DNA of 64,000 nt from Oscillospiraceae bacterium (GTDB lineage: Bacteria > Bacillota > Clostridia > UMGS1810): contig SVJM01000009.1 in assembly GCA_015068975.1 (NCBI GenBank), positions 1 through 64,000 of the forward strand. Reading direction: 5' to 3'. The position numbers and the translations under genes are program-made. Positions 24,777 to 32,400 of the stretch are shown here, piece after piece. The notes beneath the pieces are model-generated. The model did not search any database and was not told the origin of the DNA. It worked only from the letters and a program-made list of their open reading frames with translations. Numbering within the stretch: the stretch's first letter is position 1; every line of letters starts with the position of its first letter.

Positions 24777-24808
24777 TGTATCACCACCTTTTTATAAAAT
24801 CCGATCTC

Positions 24809-25084
24809 TTACATATATTCCTTCATCATATCAATTTCATTCAGTGCATCCTTGATAGCTTCTTCCAGCTGAAAATATGAACACCCTTCCGGTGCAGTCA
24901 TAATGGTTGCAAGAGTGTTATACACAACTGCATACATCATTTCGTCCTTACAGGAAGAAAGATACTCTTCTGTTTCCTTTCTGAATTCAAGTATCACAGG
25001 GAACACTTCCTTTGTTCTCCCCTGCTCCTTAAGATATGAATATATATTATTTATTTTTTGTCTGTATTCATTTAAAAAATCCAT
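24809..25084 (-). CDS. Small unknown protein upstream of uvrC
   Basis: A 91-aa soluble, acidic, helix-rich protein that I do not recognise. It has no signal peptide, membrane segment or cysteine pair motif. AGGAG precedes the ATG, and the reading frame ends 32 bp before uvrC, so it is probably a real, co-transcribed gene. Its upstream region is repeat element copy B, which would have to supply or tolerate its promoter. Confidence 0.7.
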   Translation of the reverse strand: MDFLNEYRQKINNIYSYLKEQGRTKEVFPVILEFRKETEEYLSSCKDEMMYAVVYNTLATIMTAPEGCSYFQLEEAIKDALNEIDMMKEYM

Positions 25085-25107
25085 GTTATTTCTCCTAAAA
25101 AATCAAT

Positions 25108-25407
25108 AAGGGAATGTAAAAAAACTCCAGATCGCAAAAAGGCATAGATTATACATAAATCAAAAACCTGAATGCACAATAAACCTTTCAAATTACTCAT
25201 TATGTAGGAAATATTACATTTTTATGTAATATTTCCTCTTTTTTGTGCCTTTTTGCTACGAATAAACTTCGCCTCTCGGTGTATCGCATACACCTTCGGG
25301 TAACCCGAAACCAAAGGTTTCGGCTCAGTTTCTCCTATCACGAAGTCTTTTTCCTATCCCCTTAAATTCAACAGGGACTGTAAAAATAGATTTTTTACAG
25401 TCCCCTT
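25108..25407 (+). repeat. 300-bp hairpin-rich intergenic element, copy B
   Basis: Same orientation as copy C and opposite to copy A. It contains GCAAAAAGGC (25134-25143) and GCCTTTTTGC (25247-25256) around a perfect stem of GGAAATATTACAT-type sequence, followed by three serial hairpins. The right end is a strong stem, GGGACTGTAAAAA/TTTTTACAGTCCC, that probably also terminates the HPr gene transcribed towards it. The end sequences AATAAGGG and CCCCTTATT are complementary to one another. Confidence 0.88.
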
Positions 25408-25421
25408 ATTATGTATAATAT

Positions 25422-25691
25422 TTATTTAGCATCAATGAAGTCTGATGAAATCAAGTCAACCAATCCGTTAACTGCGTCCTCTTCGTCGGGTCCTTCTGCT
25501 GATAATGTGATGGTAGTTCCTTTGATAATTCCAAGTGAAAGTACTCCCAAAAGGCTCTTAGCATTCACTTTTTTCTGGTCTTTTGATATCCAGATAGTGG
25601 ATTTGTATTCAGTAGCCTTCTGTATAAAGAATGTAGCCGGTCTGGCATGAAGACCTACCTGATTATTGACTGTAACTTCTTTGCTAAACAT
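25422..25691 (-). CDS. ptsH: HPr phosphocarrier protein
   Basis: An 89-aa phosphotransferase-system carrier that accepts phosphate from PEP via Enzyme I at histidine in GLHARPAT. The regulatory serine region KSLLGVLSLG is also present, so HPr kinase control and CcpA-type catabolite repression are expected. It is not in an operon with Enzyme I. It has its own promoter, and its transcript probably stops in the hairpin at the right end of repeat copy B. Confidence 0.93.
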   Translation of the reverse strand: MFSKEVTVNNQVGLHARPATFFIQKATEYKSTIWISKDQKKVNAKSLLGVLSLGIIKGTTITLSAEGPDEEDAVNGLVDLISSDFIDAK

Positions 25692-25725
25692 AGTATCTCT
25701 CCTTTAAAATGAAACGTCTTTATGT

Positions 25726-25754
25726 ATTATACACCAAAAATACGGATTTTTCAA
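25726..25754 (-). promoter_or_regulatory. Sigma-A promoter of the HPr gene
   Basis: TTGAAA (25749-25754), 17-bp spacer and TATAAT (25726-25731) on the minus strand, 35 bp before the start codon. Confidence 0.78.
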
Positions 25755-25833
25755 TAGTTTTTTATATTTTTGTCAATTTGTGTAAAAAATTTACAATTTA
25801 CATTACGTCTTAAAATAATTTGCACAAAAGTAA

Positions 25834-26598
25834 TTACTTGTCACGTCTTTGGCGCAAAACTTCATAAAGAGTTATTCCTGTTGCAACTGCAGCATTAAGT
25901 GACTCTGCTTTTCCCACCATAGGGATTTTTATATTATAATCCGAAAGTTTGAGCACTTCATCCCTGACACCATTCGCCTCATTGCCTATTACTATAACAG
26001 TCTTTCCTGTAAAATCTCCATCATAATATGAAATACTCTCATTAAGGGATGTGGCATAAACTGTAAATCCATTTTCTTTCAGAGTATGAAGTATCTCTTT
26101 GTCACATACAGCCATATCCACATTAAAAAGACTCGCCATAGTGGAGCGCACCACCTTGGGATTAAACACATCTGCACAATATGGAGAAAGAATTATCCCG
26201 CCTACACCTGCTGCATCACAGGTCCTTATAATCGTTCCCATATTACCGGGATCCTGAATACCATCAAGATACACAAGGAAGTCTTTTGATAAAAAACTCT
26301 CTTCAAAATCCAAATCAAACATTCTGCACACAGCCAATATTCCCTGAGAATTCACTGTAAGCTTAATTTCGTCAAAGAGCTTATCCGTAAGCTTGTACAC
26401 ATTGTCACAGGACGGGATACTCCCCTTGTAACTATTCGATACAACAAGCAAACAAAGAGTGACACCGTTTGCTGCAGCATCATTTACAAGTCGCTCGCCC
26501 TCTATGATGAACTCTCCTGTTTTCTTCCTGTAGGATGAGGATTCAAGCTTTCTTATATGTGTGATAATTTTATTCTTATTACTGGTTATCTCAATCAT
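25834..26598 (-). CDS. SpoU/TrmH family RNA 2'-O-methyltransferase
   Basis: A 254-aa SPOUT-fold enzyme that transfers methyl from SAM to a ribose in rRNA or tRNA. An N-terminal substrate-binding domain (RKKTGEFIIEGERLV) is followed by the three family motifs: DGIQDPGNMGTIIRTCDAAG, VIVIGNEANGVRDE and IPMVGKAESLNAAVA, which form the knotted SAM site. The target nucleotide is unknown. The start is taken as ATG 26598; an in-frame start 15 bases upstream is possible. It follows rplT in the same direction, with repeat-like element D between them. Confidence 0.9.
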   Translation of the reverse strand: MIEITSNKNKIITHIRKLESSSYRKKTGEFIIEGERLVNDAAANGVTLCLLVVSNSYKGSIPSCDNVYKLTDKLFDEIKLTVNSQGILAVCRMFDLDFEESFLSKDFLVYLDGIQDPGNMGTIIRTCDAAGVGGIILSPYCADVFNPKVVRSTMASLFNVDMAVCDKEILHTLKENGFTVYATSLNESISYYDGDFTGKTVIVIGNEANGVRDEVLKLSDYNIKIPMVGKAESLNAAVATGITLYEVLRQRRDK

Positions 26599-26622
26599 AA
26601 AACCCACCACCATTTACATTTA

Positions 26623-26829
26623 AAGGGTCAGGAAAAACTGTTTTGAATGAATAAGCCGGAAGCTTCATATTTATACTGTTATGGTAAGGCTTATTCATTG
26701 TAAAAAGGCACATAAAAACGAAAATTATCGCAAGGTTTCGCGATAATTTTCTACATAAATATAAAATTCAATGTTTTTGGCTATATAAGGCTACTTTGCG
26801 TAACCTTTGTCCGCCTTTTTACACTCCCG
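26623..26829. repeat. Divergent relative (copy D) of the hairpin element
   Basis: Lies in the 248-bp gap after rplT. It shares the architecture, not the sequence, of copies A-C. GTAAAAAGGC (26700-26709) and GCCTTTTTAC (26813-26822) flank a perfect 12-bp stem of different sequence (26720-26731 with 26740-26751), which is followed by CTACATAA as in copy A. A second perfect 12-bp inverted repeat, AATGAATAAGCC/GGCTTATTCATT, spans 26646-26699. The right edge reads GGGAGTGTAAAAA on the minus strand, close to the GGGAATGTAAAAA end of A-C. It may also serve as the ribosomal operon's 3' structure. Confidence 0.6.
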
Positions 26830-26846
26830 GCAATTTTTGCAGTCTA

Positions 26847-27200
26847 TTAGAGAGCTGCTTTTGCCTTTTCTACAAGTGCTGTGAAAGCTTTAGCATCTGC
26901 AATTGCAATTTCAGAAAGCATCTTTCTGTTCATATCGATGTTTGCTTTCTTAAGACCGTTCATAAACTGTGAATAGTTGATGCCGTTCATTTTGCAAGCA
27001 GCACTGATTCTTGTGATCCAGAGTCTTCTGAAATCTCTCTTTCTCTGCTTTCTTCCAATATATGCATATACCAATGATTTCATAACAGCCTGTTTGGCAG
27101 TTCTGAATAATTTGCTCTTCGCACCTCTGTAACCTTTTGCGAGTTTTAAGACTCTTTTACGTCTTTTTCTTGTTGCTAACGCACCTTTAACTCTAGCCAT
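26847..27200 (-). CDS. rplT: 50S ribosomal protein L20
   Basis: 117 aa, full length and highly conserved ([24 protein letters not shown]-type start, [15 protein letters not shown]). It binds 23S rRNA early in 50S assembly and in Firmicutes also represses its own operon by binding the infC leader. It has a GGAGGAG ribosome site and is the third gene of infC-rpmI-rplT. Confidence 0.98.
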   Translation of the reverse strand: MARVKGALATRKRRKRVLKLAKGYRGAKSKLFRTAKQAVMKSLVYAYIGRKQRKRDFRRLWITRISAACKMNGINYSQFMNGLKKANIDMNRKMLSEIAIADAKAFTALVEKAKAAL

Positions 27201-27221
27201 TAGTAACTCCTCCTTCTAATA

Positions 27222-27419
27222 TTATTTATAAAGTATCAATTTCTTGATTGTTGCTTCATTTGCTCTTGAAGCGTAAGCGGCTTTTCTCAAACCTCTTTTT
27301 CTCTTTGTAGACTTCTTAGTCAAGATGTGACTTCTGAAAGCCTGACCTCTTTTTACCTTGCCGTTTTTTGTAAGACCAAATCTCTTTGCTGCTGCTCTGC
27401 GAGTTTTGATTTTAGGCAT
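27222..27419 (-). CDS. rpmI: 50S ribosomal protein L35
   Basis: 65 aa, starting [15 protein letters not shown] as in the family. The ATG at 27419 has GGAAGGAG upstream; a spurious in-frame start nine bases earlier is rejected. Second gene of the infC operon. Confidence 0.97.
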   Translation of the reverse strand: MPKIKTRRAAAKRFGLTKNGKVKRGQAFRSHILTKKSTKRKRGLRKAAYASRANEATIKKLILYK

Positions 27420-27491
27420 AACGTACAACTCCTTCCAATTTTTAAATTTTTATATAAGTCTTTATTGATACCAAAGACAAAATAAACAATC

Positions 27492-28001
27492 TTATTTAGG
27501 GCTTACCACAACAAACATATTTCTTCCTTCAAGCTTAGGAGCCTTGTCTGTTGATGAATATTCAGAAAGCGCCTCGATAAACTTCTCAAGAAGTGAAGCA
27601 CCAATCTGTGAATGGTTAACCTCTCTGCCTCTGAAACGTACAGTGATCTTCACCTTATCCCCCGCCTTAAGAAACTTGATTGCATGATTAACCTTTGTAT
27701 TGAAGTCGTTGGAATCGATAGAAGGTGAAATTCTGATTTCTTTTGTGTTTACAACCTTCTGGTTTTTTCTGTTTTCTTTTTCTCTCTTTGCGATTTCGAA
27801 CTTATACTTACCATAGTCCATAATCTTACATACAGGCGGTGTTGCCTGTGGAGCAATCTTAACCAGATCAAGACTTGCTTCTTCTGCTTTCTGCATAGCA
27901 TCCTTAATGGAAACCACACCAAGCTGTGCTCCGTCCGGTCCGATAAGTCTTACTTCCTTATCCCTGATTTCTTCGTTAATCATCAATTCGTTCTTAGCGA
28001 T
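27492..28001 (-). CDS. infC: Translation initiation factor IF-3, probable ATC start
   Basis: 169 aa. IF-3 binds the 30S subunit and proofreads the start codon-initiator tRNA pair. The N-domain (INEEIRDKEVRLIGPDGAQLG) and C-domain (KVKITVRFRGREVNHSQIG and APKLEGRNMFVVVSPK) are complete. The only good ribosome site, GGAGGTG, lies nine bases before an ATC codon at 28001-27999, giving MAKNELMINEE, which matches relatives. The next ATG (27983) has no ribosome site. Non-AUG, IF-3-discriminated starts are a known autoregulatory trait of infC. First gene of infC-rpmI-rplT, behind a leader with a terminator. Confidence 0.93.
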   Translation of the reverse strand: MAKNELMINEEIRDKEVRLIGPDGAQLGVVSIKDAMQKAEEASLDLVKIAPQATPPVCKIMDYGKYKFEIAKREKENRKNQKVVNTKEIRISPSIDSNDFNTKVNHAIKFLKAGDKVKITVRFRGREVNHSQIGASLLEKFIEALSEYSSTDKAPKLEGRNMFVVVSPK

Positions 28002-28157
28002 GGTAAAGCACCTCCAAAAAAATTTTACAATGAAAAAAGACAGATGGAAATCCACCTGCCCATTATAATCAATAAGCTTATTAACCTTACCGATACCTTT
28101 AAACCGTAAGGTGAGAAGTGGACTTCTGCTTTATTTTCACGGTATTTTCTACCAACA
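28002..28157 (-). promoter_or_regulatory. L20-type leader (attenuator) of the infC-rpmI-rplT operon
   Basis: A leader of about 155 bases before infC. On the minus strand it contains GGTAGAAAATACC, a small AGAAGTCCACTTCT hairpin, a stem pairing ACCTTAC with GTAAGGT, and a terminator hairpin just before the infC ribosome site. This arrangement matches the Firmicutes L20 leader, where excess L20 binds the RNA and favours termination. The identification is from layout and motifs; no covariance search was run. Confidence 0.8.
28033..28060 (-). terminator. Regulatory terminator in the infC leader
   Basis: GGCAGGTGG pairs with CCATCTGTC (nine pairs, two G-U) around a 4-base loop, followed by six T on the minus strand. 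It ends 17 bases before the infC ribosome site, so it would act as the attenuator. Confidence 0.85.
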
Positions 28158-28163
28158 TTTGAT

Positions 28164-28192
28164 ATGATACACCACTTTGTGCGGTTTGTCAA
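28164..28192 (-). promoter_or_regulatory. Sigma-A promoter of the infC operon
   Basis: TTGACA (28187-28192, perfect), 17-bp spacer and TATCAT (28164-28169). Transcription would start near 28157. Confidence 0.82.
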
Positions 28193-28209
28193 TAGTTTTT
28201 TTAAAAATT

Positions 28210-29133
28210 TTATACAGGTCTGAGCTTTATAAACCCGTCCTTTTCTTCTATAATTCTGTCAGATGTTGTACAGTGGCTTTTGTTATCTGCAGTAATATAT
28301 GTGACAGTATGAGAACCTCTGAAAGACAGCTTCACATAGCCTTTTTTGAAATATTCGCTTTCGTCGGTTTCTATTTCCTTTATCATCTGATCATCTTCCC
28401 AGTAACCAAAGGTAACTGCTCTTCCAAGGTGGATAAATTTGCCTCTGCCCTCTCTTTTGTTGTTTCTGAATTCTCCTTCAAAGGAATCTCCGTTTTTATA
28501 CCGGTAGGTACCATGACCATGCATCATACCATCCTTGAATTCTCCTGTATACTTTGCCCCGTTTGAAAAGTAAAATGTACCGAAGCCATGCATTTTGTCA
28601 TTTAGCCAATCGCCTTCGTATTCTGTGTTGTTGGGGAAATATGCCATACCCTTTCCATGACGAACATCGTTTGAAAATGTACCCACATATCTTGTGCCAT
28701 CCCCTGACAAAAATTCACACTTGCCTTCTCTTATATCATCCTTGAAATGACCTACATATCTGTCCCCGCCAAAAAACGTCTCACAGCCATATCCGTTTCT
28801 TTTGTCATTTCGCCATTCTCCGGTGTAGTATTCCTCCTCCGAATAAGAAAGCTTACCCTTGCCGTGCCTTGCACCATTGGAAAAATCCCCTGCATACACT
28901 TCGCCATCTTTGTAATTCATAACACCCTTTCCCCAGGGGATATTCTCATAAGTTTCTCCGAAGTATGTGTTTCCGTTTTTGTATGTGATTTTTTTCTTCT
29001 CAAGCTTGTTTAAAATTTCTTCTTTTATCTTTATTTCTTCATATCTTTCTACAATAGTGCAACCGCAGAAGGGACATTCCTCACTGTATGATGGGAAGTG
29101 CCTTGTGCAGTCAACACACCAGTATCCTGCCAT
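28210..29133 (-). CDS. MORN-repeat protein with N-terminal zinc ribbon
   Basis: 307 aa, with no signal peptide. The N-terminus has two CxxC knuckles (CVDC at residues 6-9 and CPFC around residue 21), a zinc-ribbon-like element. Residues about 55-260 are eight to nine MORN repeats of 23 residues (consensus YxGxFxNGxxHGxGxxxxxxG). MORN repeats in bacteria and eukaryotes are linked to membrane lipids or to structural scaffolding; the function here is unknown. GGAGGATAC precedes the ATG. It stands alone between the infC operon and the esterase array. Confidence 0.85.
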   Translation of the reverse strand: MAGYWCVDCTRHFPSYSEECPFCGCTIVERYEEIKIKEEILNKLEKKKITYKNGNTYFGETYENIPWGKGVMNYKDGEVYAGDFSNGARHGKGKLSYSEEEYYTGEWRNDKRNGYGCETFFGGDRYVGHFKDDIREGKCEFLSGDGTRYVGTFSNDVRHGKGMAYFPNNTEYEGDWLNDKMHGFGTFYFSNGAKYTGEFKDGMMHGHGTYRYKNGDSFEGEFRNNKREGRGKFIHLGRAVTFGYWEDDQMIKEIETDESEYFKKGYVKLSFRGSHTVTYITADNKSHCTTSDRIIEEKDGFIKLRPV

Positions 29134-29398
29134 AAGTGTATCCTCCGGACATATTAATAATTGAAAATTGAAAGTTGAAAGTTGAAATAAATCTCGTTGC
29201 CGTCAGGCAACATATCGAGTGCATCAACACATATCAAGTCACTTATGACACATCGAAAATCTTAAAATAGTTTTATATCAACAGCTTCATTTCATCAAAC
29301 ATTATTATATACTGCCACACATTTTTTTGCAACTGTAAATTTGTGCAAAGTGCACAATTTTTGCATGTAATTTTCTACCTTATAAAAAGATGTTTTTC
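29134..29398. other. Intergenic region with heptamer repeats and palindromes
   Basis: No gene is seen. 29161-29188 holds four tandem 7-base units (TTGAAAA, TTGAAAG twice, TTGAAAT). A hairpin GTTGCC-gtca-GGCAAC lies at 29196-29211. A perfect palindrome, TTGTGC-aaagt-GCACAA, lies at 29341-29357, 41 bp upstream of the esterase promoter, and could be an operator. Confidence 0.6.
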
Positions 29399-29427
29399 TT
29401 GTGTTTGTATATATTATAATGTATAAT
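29399..29427 (+). promoter_or_regulatory. Promoter of esterase gene 1
   Basis: TTGTGT (29399-29404), 17-bp spacer and TATAAT (29422-29427). A second TATAAT-like run follows 12 bp later. Confidence 0.6.
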
Positions 29428-29474
29428 TATAATGTATAAATTTATTCACATTATGAAGAAAGGCGGATTACAAA

Positions 29475-32400
29475 ATGAAAAGATTTATATCTGTTATAAT
29501 GACACTCATTTTTGTACTTACATCTGTTGTAAGTATATCTGTCCCATTGAGTGCATCAGCAGCGCAGGATTATGTGGAAAAGCTTAACGCAAATTTCACC
29601 GAGTGGACATTAAGTGCATCCGGAGTTACAGCAAACAAGACTTTCACAAATCCCACACTCACATCAAACACAATGTTTATTACCACTGCAGGTACTCTGG
29701 ATACAAATCCTGCAGGCTACCCACAGCCTACATCAACTGTAGAAGTGGTGAACAAAGCTGACCTTACAACTACATACCCATCAGTTGCTGCAGACACAGC
29801 TGCTACAGCTAAGCTTGCAAAGTATACACAGAATGCAAGAATCGGTATGTTCCGTATGAAAGGTGCCTACACTGCACCTGCCGATGATACAAAAGTTCGT
29901 GTAACATTCAGAATATTCCTTACAGACATCTGTACAAAGGGTATAAACTACGATACAGACGGAACAACTATACTTGAGCCCGTTAAAGATACTACAGGAA
30001 CTGTAGAAAGTCTGACTATGACTCTTGTTCCTCAGAAAAACAGTTCAAACTGCGGAACAGCAAAAAACATCACTGTTCCTGTAAATCAATGGTACACAGT
30101 AACTGAAGTTCTCTCTGCAAATACAGATGCAAACGCTATTAGACTCAGCATCGGTACTGTAAGCAGTGCATCAAGCTACACATGCAATTTCGCAGGGACA
30201 ATTTTCTATGACGGTAATTTCAAAATAGAAGTGCTCGAAGAAATAGTTGCTCCTACCGATGGCGAATATACAATGATCGCAAGATATAACCCCGGTGATT
30301 CAACTATGAAAACTGCGTCTACCGGTTCAGGTACTGCGCTGTTTTCTGAAAACACTGTAAATCACGCTGCATCTAATGGTCACACAACAGAACCTGCAAA
30401 TCAGACAGACACAAACGGAAAATTCAAGACTGCAACATCAACACTTGACACGCAGATAAATCCATCTACCCTTTCATCTACTGCTTATCCGGGAATCGCA
30501 GATACAAAGGTTTCTTCATCAGGTTTAATAGCAAGACTTAACCGTACTGCAGCCTGCTCTATGATAAGATTCAAGGATATTATCGACACAGGACTTTTTG
30601 AAGCAGGTGAACGCTTCAAAATGAAAGCATGGGTATACCTTGCTGACCCATATACAAGAGGCGAATATGAAACTCTCAACGAAGGATCTTCAATTACAGA
30701 TACCTCTGCCCAGAAAGATACTACCGGTACCACTGCAAAGATAAGATACATATATTGTACTAATTCAAAATCAAATAATGCAGACGGTCTTATAAAAACA
30801 TTTGAGCTTGAAATCAACAAATGGCATCAGATTGAGATCGAAGGAACTGTAAATAATGATCTTGAAGCAGTTGGCGTAAGAATCGACCAGGCATCAGACT
30901 GTTATGGTTCACCATATGCAGCTACATGGTTTTTGGGAGATATAGAAATGTATCATGCAGATAAGCTTCCTGAAAGAAACAATGTTACAAACTGGAAAAC
31001 TCTTTCCAACGTAGACTTCGAATCAGAAACTGCTGCGGTAAGTGGTGTTACATATACTATTGATTCTTCAGTGAATGGCGGTATTCAGACACTTAACTCA
31101 CTTGTTGCCACATATCCTCAGGCAGAAGTTGGCACAGTGGGACTTAATGTATACAAATTCTCAATGAATAATTCTGCCGATTCAAAGTTTAAAATCAACA
31201 CAATCTTTGACAGCACAAAAATCGCTGCAGGCGATGTAATCAGAGTATCTGCAGACATATATCCAGCAGATCATACAAACAATGCTGCAAAAACTGCAAA
31301 GGTAAGAATGTTCCTTGCAGACGATGAGACCTCACCTATAGCAGATGACAAACGTTCATCTGTAAATTTAAAGCTTGACACCTGGAATAAGGTAGCATTC
31401 ACATACACTGCATCAGCAGATGATATAAGTGCTACTCAGGGTGTGATAATCGATGCTGCAGGGGAAGAAGCCTTTGCAAACACACTTATCCTCTCTGATA
31501 TCAAGACAGAAGTATATAAAGCAGGAGATGCTATTCCTACTGACCTTTCTTATACAGAAGACTTCGAAGGATACTCCTACTCTACACAGACACATATTAA
31601 TACCCCACACTACAGAACCTTCGGTTCAGGTGGAGGTAGTCTTACAATCGGTACAACAAGCGAAGACCTTTCAGGAATGGTACCTGCATCAGGAACAAAC
31701 GCTCTCGGAATCACAGGAAGAGGCGGAAGCAATATAGGTATCAAGATAAACGATGTATTCCAGGGACTTCCTGTTGCATCTGATGTAGGCAAAGTATTCA
31801 GAATATCTGTAAAAGTATATCCTGACAAATCCTTCCCATTGTATAAAGAAGCTGCAACAAGTGTCGCTAATAACACATCAGCACTTACAGATGCAGAAAA
31901 GGAAACTGTAACTACAACCAAGATAAGACTTGCATACGGCGGCCCTGATGCTCAGAACTACAAATACAGAACTGCTGACCAGACACTTAAGACTGAGACC
32001 ATACCATTCAATACATGGTCAACAATAACCGGTGACATAACAATTACCGAAGGTATGCTTGACAATGGAAGCACAGATACAACCAATAAGACAAATCCGC
32101 TTATTTCTTCCATAAGAATTGACCAGTCAGGTGTAGCCGGTGGATTGGAAGAGCCAATATGTAACACCTTCTTCATTGATGATCTTACAATCACAGAGGT
32201 TCCGCCTCCAAAATTCACAATGCCTAAGGTATTCGGTTCAAATATGGTATTCCAGAGAAATATGCCATTTAAAATCTGGGGCTTTGCAACAGAAGACGGA
32301 AAAGTCATTACAGCAACTCTCGGCACACAGACAAAAACCGCTACATCAAAAGACGGCAGATGGGAAATAACCTTTGATGCTATGGACGTAGCAAGAAATC

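Noticed and set aside
29161-29188. CRISPR-like repeat
   Set aside because: The units are 7 bases with no spacers, and no cas gene is present.
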